From Algoriphagus yeomjeoni (lineage in GTDB: Bacteria; Bacteroidota; Bacteroidia; Cytophagales; Cyclobacteriaceae), in the NCBI RefSeq assembly GCF_003259505.1, contig NZ_QLLK01000011.1, forward strand, positions 78,579 to 142,578: a stretch of DNA of 64,000 nt, written 5' to 3'. This document shows, in pieces, positions 9,239-17,959 of the stretch. The notes under the pieces were generated by a model. The model was not told where the DNA came from. It made no database searches and worked only from the letters and a program-made list of their open reading frames with translations. A program made the position numbers and the translations under genes. Position 1 is the stretch's first letter. Every line of letters begins with the position of its first letter.

Positions 9239-9808
9239 CTAGGCTAATGATTTAGTCAGTATTTCACTTAGCCAATCATTAACCTTCAAATCCATCACTA
9301 AGTGAATCCTGTCAGATTCCCCTTCATTTATGACTCGATGCGGATCAGATAGCCTAAGGTACCAGCACTCACCTTCCTGCATCTTCACTTTAGTGTTATT
9401 TACAAAGAAGCTTACCTTTTCGTTGGTGAAAATAGGAATGTGAACTCTAACTTCTCCTTCATCTAGGTCATAATCCCGATGTTCATTTATTTCCGATCCT
9501 GGAGTCAGTTTCATCAATCTAACGGAACATTTTTCTGCCTCAAAACAAGCCAAAACAGATTTAATATAGGGACAAAGTTCCAAAAAAGGAGTAGCTACAA
9601 AATCATAATCTCCGGGAATAGCAGCTGCCATCTGAATAGGGTGAGTCACACCTGCCTGTGCCGTCAGCGGAATCACAGACCAGTTACCGTCATAATTCTG
9701 TGTCACAAAATGATCGATCCACTCAATGTTAATCAGGTTTTTTACTTCTGACTGGAGCGTAAGAATATCAAAATGAAATGGAAGTTGAACCCTATCTGAA
9801 TTGCTCAT
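9239..9808 (-). CDS. Aspartyl/asparaginyl beta-hydroxylase family dioxygenase
   Basis: A 189-residue protein of the AspH cupin fold. The iron ligands are visible as H110-x-D112 ('NEHRDYDL') and a distal His157 ('DPHRVIN'), with Arg121 and Arg167 as candidates for 2-oxoglutarate binding. These enzymes use Fe(II), O2 and 2-oxoglutarate to hydroxylate Asp/Asn side chains of proteins or free or peptide-bound amino acids. There is no signal peptide. It is transcribed alone on the minus strand, facing the broken toxin gene, and has no biosynthetic neighbours, so its substrate is unknown. Confidence 0.85.
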   Translation of the reverse strand: MSNSDRVQLPFHFDILTLQSEVKNLINIEWIDHFVTQNYDGNWSVIPLTAQAGVTHPIQMAAAIPGDYDFVATPFLELCPYIKSVLACFEAEKCSVRLMKLTPGSEINEHRDYDLDEGEVRVHIPIFTNEKVSFFVNNTKVKMQEGECWYLRLSDPHRVINEGESDRIHLVMDLKVNDWLSEILTKSLA

Positions 9809-9941
9809 TTATAAAAAGTTGTCGTGACAATGCACATTAAATATAGCTGTTTAGTTTTGAGCAACAATTACTAAAATCTATGGCCTTCTTGCAAAGTCAA
9901 TTCAATTTCTCGAGTTTGTAGCATACTAACATCAAAGCCCC

Positions 9942-11045
9942 ATGACCTCCCGCATACTACTTTCTTTCCTCTGCCTTTTATTCTTCAGTTTCCAATCTTT
10001 GGCGCAGCAAAAACGAACCAAAATCGGAGTAGCAGGGCTCACGCACGGGCATGTAGGCTGGATTTTGAATGCAAAGGATCGTGCTGATCTGGAAATTGTT
10101 GGAATTGCTGAACCGAATAGAGCGTTGGCAAAACGTCTGACTGAGCAACATGGAATTTCTATGGATTTGGTTTTTGACACCATGGAAGAAATGCTTGAAA
10201 AAACGAAGCCTGAGGCTGTGACTGCATTTGGAAATATCTACGATCACTTGGCTGTGGTCGAAGCATGTGCGCCGAAGGGCATTCATGTCATGGTGGAAAA
10301 GCCTTTGGCGGTAAGCTTAGATCATGCTAAAAAGATGAAGGCACTTGCAGAAAAACACAACATCCACCTCATCACTAATTACGAGACTACTTGGTACCCA
10401 AGCACTTTCAAGGCTTATGAAATCCTCAAAAGTGGAGAAGTGGGTGACTTGCGAAAAGTAGTAGTACGCGATGGTCACAGAGGACCGAAAAAAATTGGTG
10501 TAAGCGACGAATTCCTAGAATGGCTGACTGACCCAAAACTGAATGGAGGCGGAGCTATCATCGATTTTGGGTGCTATGGAGCAAACCTGGTCACCTGGCT
10601 AGAAAGTGGGAAGCGTCCAATTTCTGTTACTGCTGTCACTCAGCAGTTGCAGCCTGAAAACAATCCAAAGGTGGATGATGAGGCCACAATTATCTTAAAT
10701 TACGAGAATTCACAAGCCATTATCCAGGCATCTTGGAACTGGCCAATTGGCAGAAAAGACATGGAAATCTACGGGCTTACCGGAGTGATTTATGCAGACA
10801 ATCCTACTGATGTTCGAGTTCTTCAGGCTGAAGGCTATTCAGGTTTTGAAGAAGAAAAGCTGAAACTTGAATACCAGAACACCCCATTTGAGGATCCTTT
10901 TACGCTATTTCTTGCAGTGATTAATGGTGAGCTAACTCTTGAGGAATATGCTCTTCCTTCTTTGGAAAACAATATGATCGTAGTGGAAATACTATCTGCT
11001 GCGGTGGAAAGTGCGAAGACTGGAAAGACGGTTTATTTAAAGTAG
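9942..11045 (+). CDS. Exported Gfo/Idh/MocA family oxidoreductase
   Basis: A 367-residue protein with a Sec signal peptide (residues 1-21, ending S-L-A-Q-Q) followed by a Rossmann domain ('IGVAGLTHGHVGW' at 28-40) and the family's EKPLA motif at 119-123. Gfo/Idh enzymes hold NAD(P) and oxidise or reduce sugar carbons; exported ones in Bacteroidota keep the cofactor tightly bound. Its nearest gene, convergent at 11249, is a DUF1080 lipoprotein. Gfo/Idh plus DUF1080 pairs are known from the 3-keto-glycoside route, where C3 oxidation is followed by elimination or hydrolysis, so the two may act together in the periplasm. Cargo sugar unknown. Confidence 0.87.
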   Translation: MTSRILLSFLCLLFFSFQSLAQQKRTKIGVAGLTHGHVGWILNAKDRADLEIVGIAEPNRALAKRLTEQHGISMDLVFDTMEEMLEKTKPEAVTAFGNIYDHLAVVEACAPKGIHVMVEKPLAVSLDHAKKMKALAEKHNIHLITNYETTWYPSTFKAYEILKSGEVGDLRKVVVRDGHRGPKKIGVSDEFLEWLTDPKLNGGGAIIDFGCYGANLVTWLESGKRPISVTAVTQQLQPENNPKVDDEATIILNYENSQAIIQASWNWPIGRKDMEIYGLTGVIYADNPTDVRVLQAEGYSGFEEEKLKLEYQNTPFEDPFTLFLAVINGELTLEEYALPSLENNMIVVEILSAAVESAKTGKTVYLK

Positions 11046-11106
11046 GAAGTTGGAAGTCAAAGAGCACTATGCTTTAACTTTTGGCTAACATGAATGAGCG
11101 ACCAAT

Positions 11107-11156
11107 AAAAAGCCGTTCGTTTGGTCCTTCCTTACGGTAGGCAGGCACGAACGGCT
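11107..11156 (-). terminator. Hairpin terminator for the DUF1080 gene
   Basis: A perfect 10-bp stem (agccgttcgt at 11111-11120 with acgaacggct at 11147-11156) is followed, when read on the minus strand, by TTTTT. It sits about 90 nt beyond the DUF1080 stop and faces the Gfo/Idh gene, so it probably ends minus-strand transcription; on the plus strand there is no T-run. Confidence 0.7.
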
Positions 11157-11248
11157 GCAATCAGTTAGCAAATCTTTAATTCTTGATTCTAGAATCTTGG
11201 TTCTCCATTCTAAAATCTTGCTACTTATGTCTTGATACTTGCTACTTT

Positions 11249-12052
11249 TTAAAGCTCTTTAATCTTCAAATTCTTAAAGATCACGCCCTGTCCTTCACTC
11301 TGCAGGCCGATGTACCCTTCCGTTAGCGCCTTCCCATCCACTTTATACTGCGGATCAAAGTTATTTGCTACTCCTCCACCAATCTGAGGTTTGGTGTATC
11401 GAAGCACCTCTTCATCGTTAACAAGATGAATCACCAACGAATCTCCATAAACGATTAAGTCAGCTTTCACCCACTCATCCCATTTGAAGGTTGGAGAAGT
11501 GGAATTGATGCAGTGACGAGGATCTTTTTCCCCTTCGAAAAACACATCCGTACCAGGTGAACACATATTTCCAGTTGGTCTAGGCACTCCTTCTTTTTCT
11601 TCAGCCAGCATTTGCCACTCTACAGAGATTGGCCAATCCTGTTCTTTCAAAATCGTCTCCGGAGCTTGAGAGTGGAACATTACTCCGCTGTTTCTATAGG
11701 TGTAACTCGCCGCGTCTTCTAACCATTGATCCGTGAATCTATACTCCCAAGTCATATGGAAGGATGAAAATGGCTGCTTATAAAACAAATGTCCATAGCG
11801 ATCATTAAAACCCTCATTATAATCATCGTAGTTCACTTCTATCGTGCCATCTACTACTCGAAAAGTGTTTTGATAGTTATCGCCAGACTCGTGATGGTAG
11901 ATTTTCGGAGTCCAATTTTCGAGGTTTTGACCATTAAACATTTCTGTCCATTCAGGCTTGGGTTCTTCTGCAACCTGAGTTTCTTTTTTCTCAGAACTAC
12001 AGGAAATGAGTATGCTACCTATCAGGGAAGCAAATAGTACTTTTCTAAACAT
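11249..12052 (-). CDS. DUF1080 lipoprotein (3-keto-disaccharide hydrolase-type domain)
   Basis: A 267-residue protein with a lipoprotein signal (lipobox L-I-S-C, Cys18) and then one DUF1080 jelly-roll domain: 'EMFNGQNLENWTP', 'YGHLFYKQPFSSFHMTWEYRF', 'NSGVMFHSQ', 'LQSEGQGVIFKNLKIKEL'. The domain is a concanavalin-like fold; some members cleave 3-keto-glycosides. Lipid anchoring would place it at the outer or inner membrane facing the periplasm or surface. It stands alone on the minus strand, convergent with the exported Gfo/Idh enzyme, and a hairpin between them ends its transcript. Fold assignment is firm; activity is inferred from family literature. Confidence 0.85.
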   Translation of the reverse strand: MFRKVLFASLIGSILISCSSEKKETQVAEEPKPEWTEMFNGQNLENWTPKIYHHESGDNYQNTFRVVDGTIEVNYDDYNEGFNDRYGHLFYKQPFSSFHMTWEYRFTDQWLEDAASYTYRNSGVMFHSQAPETILKEQDWPISVEWQMLAEEKEGVPRPTGNMCSPGTDVFFEGEKDPRHCINSTSPTFKWDEWVKADLIVYGDSLVIHLVNDEEVLRYTKPQIGGGVANNFDPQYKVDGKALTEGYIGLQSEGQGVIFKNLKIKEL

Positions 12053-12137
12053 GGAAATTAGGGTTGAGGTAAAAAGATAAAAGTAAGGTAAGGAATTCTA
12101 TGGTTCTCCTGAATTCTTTTGGATGAATGTGCTCTTT

Positions 12138-13034
12138 CTAGGAAGTGCGGCAGGAAGCAAAAGACTTACCTGTCAAAAACTGAAAGGCATGCTTTCCTAT
12201 TTTGGCAGAAATGGAGTCAGGACAGCCCATCATTTCACCATCTATTTGAAACTCCGCTCCTTCTAAATTATCGATCTGACAACTGGACACACTCCAAGTC
12301 TTTATGCATTCCAATTCATCCAAATTACCTTTCATAAATGCCATAGTCATTTTCACGTAATCTTCGGCTGTCTCAGGATTGAGGGAAATAACTTCAAACT
12401 TTCCGTCATCCATAACCCCCTTGCAATTCACTATTGCGCCGGTCCCGTACTGATCCCCATTGGCAATCACAATCATCTTTGCACTGATTTCGATCGTTTG
12501 ATGATCAAACTTTAGCAGGAATTTCTTTGCCTCAGAAGAAAAAATCTCTGATAAAGAATTTTTCACATATCCGAACATTCCTCTACCATCATCCTGCTCA
12601 AATTTCTTGATGAGGTTGGCATTCATTCCAAAATCTGCAAGGTGAAGACATAGTTCTCCATTCATAAGAATCGCATCGATCTGATGAACTTTGAAATCCC
12701 GAACAGCCTCCCAGGCATCAGAAATCATTTCAATCCCCATGCATTTCGCCAATCCATTTGCAGATCCCATAGGCACAATTAGAAGATTGGCATTTTGTTC
12801 TTTTAAGCTTTTGGCAACCATCTTTACAGTACCATCACCTCCACCAATCAAAACTAAATCTGGTTGATATTTTTGAAATTCTGCCAAAACCATTTCCTCA
12901 TCGTTTTCACCAGTGGTTTCTATGATATAGGGAGTAAAGCCTGGCACTTTTATTTCAAGCATTTCATTAATCTCATCTCTATCAAAATCGTTTGACCCAG
13001 AAATTGGATTATATACAAAAAGACAATTCTTCAT
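12138..13034 (-). CDS. Diacylglycerol kinase family lipid kinase (YegS/LCB5-like)
   Basis: A 298-residue protein of the DAGK-catalytic fold with the nucleotide-binding GGGDGT at residues 64-69 ('LVLIGGGDGTVKMVAKSL') and the following 'PMGSANGLAKCMGI' where relatives have P-x-G-T-x-N-D. The T-to-S and N-D to N-G differences are within known variation. It probably phosphorylates diacylglycerol or a related lipid with ATP at the inner membrane. The gene lies 13 nt after an App1-type phosphatidate phosphatase gene on the same strand, which would catalyse the opposite reaction. Start at ATG 13034. Confidence 0.85.
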   Translation of the reverse strand: MKNCLFVYNPISGSNDFDRDEINEMLEIKVPGFTPYIIETTGENDEEMVLAEFQKYQPDLVLIGGGDGTVKMVAKSLKEQNANLLIVPMGSANGLAKCMGIEMISDAWEAVRDFKVHQIDAILMNGELCLHLADFGMNANLIKKFEQDDGRGMFGYVKNSLSEIFSSEAKKFLLKFDHQTIEISAKMIVIANGDQYGTGAIVNCKGVMDDGKFEVISLNPETAEDYVKMTMAFMKGNLDELECIKTWSVSSCQIDNLEGAEFQIDGEMMGCPDSISAKIGKHAFQFLTGKSFASCRTS

Positions 13035-13047
13035 AACCTGATCTAAC

Positions 13048-14013
13048 TTAGTTAAAGCTTAATTCTTCTTCTAAAATCTGCATGGCTTCTTCTGAGCTTT
13101 CAATGAAGTGGAAATGCTCCAATGAAATAATATGCTTGAGTTTTTCTTTTCTATCTGGATCAAACTTTTCCACTAATCGAATAAAAGTACCTTTCACTCG
13201 ATTAGGATGTTTCCCAATAACTTCAGCATAGATTTCAGGATCTTCCTGTCCACTATCTCCAATCAAATAAAAAGACATCTCAGGGTAAAGATTGAAAAGC
13301 AATTCTATCTTCTCGAACTTGTGATTATGATTGCCACCTCCCGATTTCCAAATATTCTTCAAGTTTATATGCTTGTCTTTCAGCAAAATGGGGCCTTCGG
13401 GAATATGTCGGAATCTGAGAAAATCTTTAATTAGGTCAAATAGTGACCAGTCACTGCTGGAAACGTAAAATATAGGATTTGAACCATTTCCTGTCAGCTT
13501 TTTGTAAAAACTAGATACGCCTGGAAGTGGTCTTCTGGTAAAAGCATTTTTAGAAATCGATAACCAAAACTTTTTCCCAATATCCGTGGAATGAGAAATG
13601 ATAATTGTATCATCAATATCAGATATCACTCCTGTGCCACCTTCATATCTTACTACTTCTAATTGCGCAGACTGAGATTTCTTGGAAGTGGGCTCTAGCA
13701 CCTTGAATAGAACTATCTCACTGAGGTTCTCACTAGGTTTGCATTCCCCAATCTGTAACTCAAACACCCCATCTTCGTCAGTGGCAACCACATAGCTTTT
13801 TTCCTGAAAAGTAATTTCTACTTTGGCCATCGGAACCGATGAACCAGAATATCTTCTGATAGCTGCCAAGATATTCTTTAGCCAATTATTTCTTGATGAA
13901 GGTCTCTTTTCCTTATAGGCCTTTATCACCCGGCCTTTTAAAAAAACGACTTCATCATTACCGATCGCTAAAAATGGTTCTACAATTATTTTGTCGCGCT
14001 TGACTATTGCCAT
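13048..14013 (-). CDS. App1-type phosphatidate phosphatase (DUF2183)
   Basis: A 321-residue protein with an N-terminal beta-rich part (to about 125) and a HAD-like catalytic domain starting 'GVISDIDDTIIIS'. The D-x-D-D-T motif (Asp132, Asp134, Asp135, Thr136) is that of yeast App1, a Mg2+-dependent phosphatidate phosphatase; 'FYVSSSDWSLFDL' and 'YLIGDSGQEDPEIY' give the second and third HAD motifs. It would convert phosphatidate to diacylglycerol. It is the upstream gene of a two-gene operon with the lipid kinase. Confidence 0.85.
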   Translation of the reverse strand: MAIVKRDKIIVEPFLAIGNDEVVFLKGRVIKAYKEKRPSSRNNWLKNILAAIRRYSGSSVPMAKVEITFQEKSYVVATDEDGVFELQIGECKPSENLSEIVLFKVLEPTSKKSQSAQLEVVRYEGGTGVISDIDDTIIISHSTDIGKKFWLSISKNAFTRRPLPGVSSFYKKLTGNGSNPIFYVSSSDWSLFDLIKDFLRFRHIPEGPILLKDKHINLKNIWKSGGGNHNHKFEKIELLFNLYPEMSFYLIGDSGQEDPEIYAEVIGKHPNRVKGTFIRLVEKFDPDRKEKLKHIISLEHFHFIESSEEAMQILEEELSFN

Positions 14014-14080
14014 ACTGAAAATTGATAGTTGGTTCTACCCATTTAGATCAATAATCAGGCTGTATCTGTAAAATTCAAAA

Positions 14081-14117
14081 CAAAAGAGCCTTTTGGAGGT
14101 GATTTCCCAAAAGGCTC
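14081..14117 (-). terminator. Intrinsic terminator for the M42 peptidase gene
   Basis: A perfect 11-bp stem (gagccttttgg at 14086-14096, ccaaaaggctc at 14107-14117) with a 10-nt loop; on the minus strand it runs into TTTTG. It begins 9 nt after the peptidase stop. Confidence 0.9.
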
Positions 14118-14125
14118 ATATTCGA

Positions 14126-15178
14126 TTAGTGCTTCCAGTCGTACTGATCTATCTCTTCTAAACAGGTTTTCAACAACGCTATTGAGTCTGCTATATCTTG
14201 CTTATGAGCCATCTCAATAACCTGATGTAGGTGTCGGGTAGGAATGGAAATAGCTCCAGCTATAGCGCCTTGCTTACCCATTCGCTGAACTCCCGCTGTG
14301 TCGGTTCCTCCAGCCACAAGTATCTCCGGCTGCCAGGAAATCGCTGCATTATCAGCAGTTTGCTTCATAAATTCCACCATGCGGTAATCACAGATCGTCA
14401 TCGCATCCATAATTTTTATGGCCGTCCCCTTACCGAGTTCTGTTACTTTTTCGTGAGCCTGTGCTCCAGGCACATCAAAGGCAATCGTGGTATCCAGCGC
14501 AATTCCAAAATCCGGATTAATGCCGTGAGCAGCTACATTTGCTCCTCTCAGACCAACCTCTTCCTGTACGGTGAAAGTAGCGTAGACGTCATAAGCAGGG
14601 TTTTCAAGTTGCTTAAGGGCTTCAATTAGAATAAAAACTGCCACCCGATTATCGATGGATTTACAATTTACACAATCACCCATTTCGATCAATTCCCTAT
14701 CTCGGGTCACTGGATCTCCTACAGTGATGTATTTTTCCACTTCCTCTTTAGACATTCCCAGATCGATGAAAAAATCTGTTGTCTTTGGAAGTTTGGTACG
14801 CTCCTCAGCAGACATCACGTGGATCGGCTTACTTCCCATCACGCCTACCAGATCCTTTTTACCATGAACGATCACGCGCTGCGCGGTCAAAGTCTTAGGG
14901 TCAAACCCACCCAAGGTATGAAATCTCAAAAAGCCATTGTCATCAATATGTGTGACGATAAAACCTATCTCGTCCATGTGTGCGGCGATCATTACCCGCT
15001 TTCCGTCAGGATTTCTCTTGCCTTTCTTGACGGCAATTACATTCCCGATATTATCAACTTTGACTTCATCGGCTAGTGGAGTGACCAAATCAATCACTAA
15101 ATCTCTTACTCTTTTCTCAAAACCTGGTGCTCCGGCGATTTCACAGATTTCCTTAAGAAGGGCTACGTTAATGTTCAT
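14126..15178 (-). CDS. M42 family metallopeptidase
   Basis: A 350-residue M42 aminopeptidase (glutamyl aminopeptidase/deblocking type, also misnamed endoglucanase in databases). The dinuclear metal site is laid out as expected: 'AAHMDEIGF' (His67, Asp69), 'SIDNRV' (bridging Asp), 'QEEVGLRGA' (catalytic Glu pair), 'ALDTTIAFD', and a C-terminal His in 'RHLHQVIEM'. Such enzymes form dodecameric cytoplasmic shells and trim N-terminal residues from peptides. It stands between two terminators, so it is a single-gene unit. No oddities. Confidence 0.93.
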   Translation of the reverse strand: MNINVALLKEICEIAGAPGFEKRVRDLVIDLVTPLADEVKVDNIGNVIAVKKGKRNPDGKRVMIAAHMDEIGFIVTHIDDNGFLRFHTLGGFDPKTLTAQRVIVHGKKDLVGVMGSKPIHVMSAEERTKLPKTTDFFIDLGMSKEEVEKYITVGDPVTRDRELIEMGDCVNCKSIDNRVAVFILIEALKQLENPAYDVYATFTVQEEVGLRGANVAAHGINPDFGIALDTTIAFDVPGAQAHEKVTELGKGTAIKIMDAMTICDYRMVEFMKQTADNAAISWQPEILVAGGTDTAGVQRMGKQGAIAGAISIPTRHLHQVIEMAHKQDIADSIALLKTCLEEIDQYDWKH

Positions 15179-15231
15179 TTTCTATTTTTTTCTAATTAGG
15201 TGAAATTAATAATTTGAACTGTCTTGAAAGT

Positions 15232-15265
15232 GAAAAAGGCACAAAGAATAACTTCTCTGTGCCTT
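15232..15265 (-). terminator. Intrinsic terminator downstream of purF
   Basis: Arms aaggcaca (15236-15243) and tgtgcctt (15258-15265) form a stem; on the minus strand the stem is followed by TTTTC. It lies about 50 nt after the purF stop. Confidence 0.8.
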
Positions 15266-15317
15266 AACTATGATTTGCTTTACTCTTTTTGGAGCATCAC
15301 AAACCAATTAAAATGTA

Positions 15318-17201
15318 TTAATAAGCTCTTACAGTCTTGCCTTCCATGAAGTTCGCAAAAGATCTGTTGACAACTCTCATCCCGCCTGTAGTAGGATAAT
15401 CCCCTGTGAAATACCAGTCGCCAAGATGGTCTGGACAGCATTTGTGAAGATTATCAACTGTCTGATAAATTACTTTCACTTCAGCTTTGATATCATCATT
15501 GGTTACAATCTCAGAGATTTTCTCAGAAATCTCATCATCAGTAAATGAGCTATACACACCTTTCACAAAATTCTCTGTTGAATAAGGATGTGCATTACAA
15601 GCATCATAAACTTGATCCAAGGTGTTCTCAATTTTCCTCTCCTTGATCAAAGCTAAAGCAGCTCTGAAAGCAATGAATTCCTTCATCTTCGACATGTCGA
15701 TTCCATAACAATCAGGGAATCTAATTTGCGGAGCTGAAGAAACTATAATAATTCGCTTAGGACTCAACTTATCAAGAGTGGTAAGTATGCTCTTTTCCAG
15801 CGTAGTACCTCTTACGATACTATCATCAATTACCACAAGTGTATCTATGCCTGACTTAATCACTTCATAAGTGGTGTCGTACACATTTGCGACTATGGTA
15901 TCACGGTCTTCATCGTTGGTGATAAAAGTCCGCAACTTCACATCTTTGCTGACAAGCTTTTCTACTCTTGGGCGGAAATTCAATAGCTCGTCAAGATCCC
16001 CCATGTGCGGTTTGCCGTCCACGAAGACTTCTCTTCTTTTGGCTGCCAAGTAATCCTCCAGGCCTTCGATCATTCCAAGAAATGCCGTTTCAGCGGTATT
16101 TGGAATGTATGAAAACACGGTGTTTTTCAGATCGAAATCAATCGCTTTCAAGATCTGAGGAATTAAAGCCTTACCTAGATTTTTTCGCTCCTGATAGATA
16201 TTTGGATCAGTTCCTCTGGAAAAATAGATTCGCTCAAAAGAACAGGATTTCTTTTCCCTTGCAGGCATAATTTCAGATTCTGCAAAAGATCCATCCTTAT
16301 TGATTACCAAAGCATGCCCTGGCTGAATCTCCTTGATGGAATTGAAATTAATGTTGAATGCAGATTTGATCGCCGGCTTTTCAGAGGCAACTACGATCAC
16401 CTCATCATCTGCGTAATAATAAGCTGGACGAATGCCTGAAGGATCTCTCACCACGAAAGCTGAACCATTTCCCACAATTCCAGCCATAGCATACCCACCA
16501 TCAAAATCTCTACACGATCTTCTCAGGATTCTAGCCATGTCCAATTCATTCTCGATCAATTGGGTGATCTGCTCATTGGAGAATTGGTGCTTGTATTTAT
16601 CAAAAATTCGTTGATTTTCTTCGTCAAGGAAGTGACCGATTTTCTCCATCACTGTGACAGTATCAGTTTTTTCCTTTGGGTGCTGACCTAGCTGAACAAG
16701 CTTATCAAAAAGCTCTTCCACGTTTGTCATATTGAAGTTACCGGCCATTACTAGATTACGGCTTCTCCAGTTGTTTTGCTTTAAGAAAGGATGACAAGTC
16801 TCTATGGAATTTTCACCATGCGTTCCGTATCTCAGGTGCCCTAGCCAAACTTCTCCAGTAAACGCAATGTTTTCTTTCAACCAGTTTCCGTCAGTCAATG
16901 CATCATGACCTCCGATTTTCTTTGCTTTCTTGTACTTGCGGTTGATTTTATCAAAGATGTAATTAACTGCTGAAGGCTCAATTGATCTATATCTACTGAT
17001 ATATCTAGTCCCAGGCTTGGTGTCAATTTTGACATTAGCGACTCCAGCACCATCCTGACCTCTATTGATTTGTTTTTGCATCAGGACATACAATCTGTTA
17101 GAAGCAAAAGCGGCTGTCCCGTACTTATCAATGTAATATTGGGCAGGTTTTCGCAATCTAATCATTGCTATGCCGCATTCGTGTTTGATGGCGTCACTCA
17201 T
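15318..17201 (-). CDS. purF: Amidophosphoribosyltransferase
   Basis: A 627-residue class II glutamine amidotransferase fused to a phosphoribosyltransferase, the first committed step of purine synthesis (PRPP plus glutamine to phosphoribosylamine). The N-terminus reads 'MSDAIKHECGIA', with the nucleophile Cys at residue 9 and no true propeptide cut directly after Met, a style shared by Bacteroidota homologues. 'NRGQDGAG' and 'GHLRYGTHG' mark the glutaminase domain; 'VVIDDSIVRGTT' is the PRPP loop. The ATG at 17201 is chosen because the only upstream start is TTG at 17213. It is longer than E. coli PurF by about 120 residues. Promoter candidate at 17231-17238. Confidence 0.93.
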   Translation of the reverse strand: MSDAIKHECGIAMIRLRKPAQYYIDKYGTAAFASNRLYVLMQKQINRGQDGAGVANVKIDTKPGTRYISRYRSIEPSAVNYIFDKINRKYKKAKKIGGHDALTDGNWLKENIAFTGEVWLGHLRYGTHGENSIETCHPFLKQNNWRSRNLVMAGNFNMTNVEELFDKLVQLGQHPKEKTDTVTVMEKIGHFLDEENQRIFDKYKHQFSNEQITQLIENELDMARILRRSCRDFDGGYAMAGIVGNGSAFVVRDPSGIRPAYYYADDEVIVVASEKPAIKSAFNINFNSIKEIQPGHALVINKDGSFAESEIMPAREKKSCSFERIYFSRGTDPNIYQERKNLGKALIPQILKAIDFDLKNTVFSYIPNTAETAFLGMIEGLEDYLAAKRREVFVDGKPHMGDLDELLNFRPRVEKLVSKDVKLRTFITNDEDRDTIVANVYDTTYEVIKSGIDTLVVIDDSIVRGTTLEKSILTTLDKLSPKRIIIVSSAPQIRFPDCYGIDMSKMKEFIAFRAALALIKERKIENTLDQVYDACNAHPYSTENFVKGVYSSFTDDEISEKISEIVTNDDIKAEVKVIYQTVDNLHKCCPDHLGDWYFTGDYPTTGGMRVVNRSFANFMEGKTVRAY

Positions 17202-17230
17202 AGAGTATGGCAAATGTTATTTTGAAGAAT

Positions 17231-17265
17231 CAAAGTTACTAGTTTTTAAAAGAATTTTCCCTCAA
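17231..17265 (-). promoter_or_regulatory. Probable Bacteroidota-type promoter for purF
   Basis: On the minus strand TAACTTTG (17231-17238) matches the TAnnTTTG -7 element exactly, about 30 nt before the purF ATG. A TTG at 17263-17265 could be the -33 element, though the 24-nt spacing is slightly long. Confidence 0.5.
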
Positions 17266-17451
17266 AAAAGTTCGGTTTCAAGATTATATATTCTGTCAAA
17301 TCTGTCCATTCAGAATAAGCTGCGAAATAGCTGAGATAGCCTATGTTTTATTGGGTGTTTTTAGATTTCTTAAGAACAATCTGAGGCTTTTTTCTACAAA
17401 ATAACTTTTGATTTTTATCAACAAATTGCTCTAAACCGCATTTTCACTAAT

Positions 17452-17467
17452 TGGCATACCCTCTGCA
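17452..17467 (+). promoter_or_regulatory. Sigma-54-like -24/-12 promoter
   Basis: TGGCAT-accct-CTGCA reproduces the sigma-54 consensus TGGCAC-N5-TTGCA with exact spacing: GG at 17453-17454 and GC at 17465-17466. It lies 93 nt before the start codon of the small secreted protein at 17560 and about 490 nt before the gene for an NtrC-type sigma-54 activator, which supports a functional reading. Confidence 0.65.
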
Positions 17468-17505
17468 TCTAGTCTAAAAGATTCAAAACATAGGTTTTGG
17501 ATTTA

Positions 17506-17519
17506 AGAGTCCGGACTCT
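17506..17519. promoter_or_regulatory. Perfect 14-bp palindrome in the leader of the 17560 gene
   Basis: AGAGTCCGGACTCT is a perfect inverted repeat. It lies about 30-40 nt downstream of the predicted sigma-54 start point, so it is in the transcript leader; it may bind a regulator as DNA or fold as a small hairpin. Its role is unknown. Confidence 0.5.
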
Positions 17520-17559
17520 AACAACAGATTAATTAAAATTACCTAAACCAACTATTATC

Positions 17560-17877
17560 ATGAAAAAAGTTCTTTTTATGTCCGCTATGTTATTTGCTGG
17601 AATTGCCATGGCTTCACCAGTGAGTACCACAACCTTGAATGCTACTACCAAAATGGAAATCCAGCAAGAGAAGGTGAAAATCGAAACCGATGCACTTCCT
17701 GATCCAATAAAAGCTTCCATAGCTGCTAATGAAGAAGTAAAAGCCTTAGTGATTGCTGAAGCTTTTAAAGTAAGCAAGGTAGATGGCACTACACATTTCG
17801 AAGTTGTATTTGATAATGGTACAGAAGAAAAACTGACCAAAAAATATGACGAAGAAGGAAATGAAATAAAAGACTAG
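17560..17877 (+). CDS. Small exported protein, PepSY-like
   Basis: A 105-residue protein with a signal peptide (residues 1-19, 'AGIAMASP') and a soluble remainder: 'LPDPIKASIAANEEVKALVI', then 'GTTHFEVVFDNGTEEKLTKKYDEEGN', which looks like the beta-strand half of a PepSY domain. Such small periplasmic proteins are common in Bacteroidota and their function is unknown. It has its own sigma-54-like promoter upstream and terminator downstream, so it is a single-gene unit probably answering to the NtrC-type regulator encoded next to it. Confidence 0.72.
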   Translation: MKKVLFMSAMLFAGIAMASPVSTTTLNATTKMEIQQEKVKIETDALPDPIKASIAANEEVKALVIAEAFKVSKVDGTTHFEVVFDNGTEEKLTKKYDEEGNEIKD

Positions 17878-17896
17878 TTGCTTAAACCCTAAAGTT

Positions 17897-17935
17897 AAAA
17901 AGCACCGGGCACTTGTCTGGTGCTTTTTTTGTTAA
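17897..17935 (+). terminator. Intrinsic terminator after the PepSY-like gene
   Basis: Stem aaagcacc / ggtgcttt (17898-17905 and 17919-17926) followed by a run of seven T. It lies 20 nt after the stop codon and separates this gene from the response regulator at 17960. Confidence 0.88.
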
Positions 17936-17959
17936 CTAGCTCTACAAAGAAAGATATTC

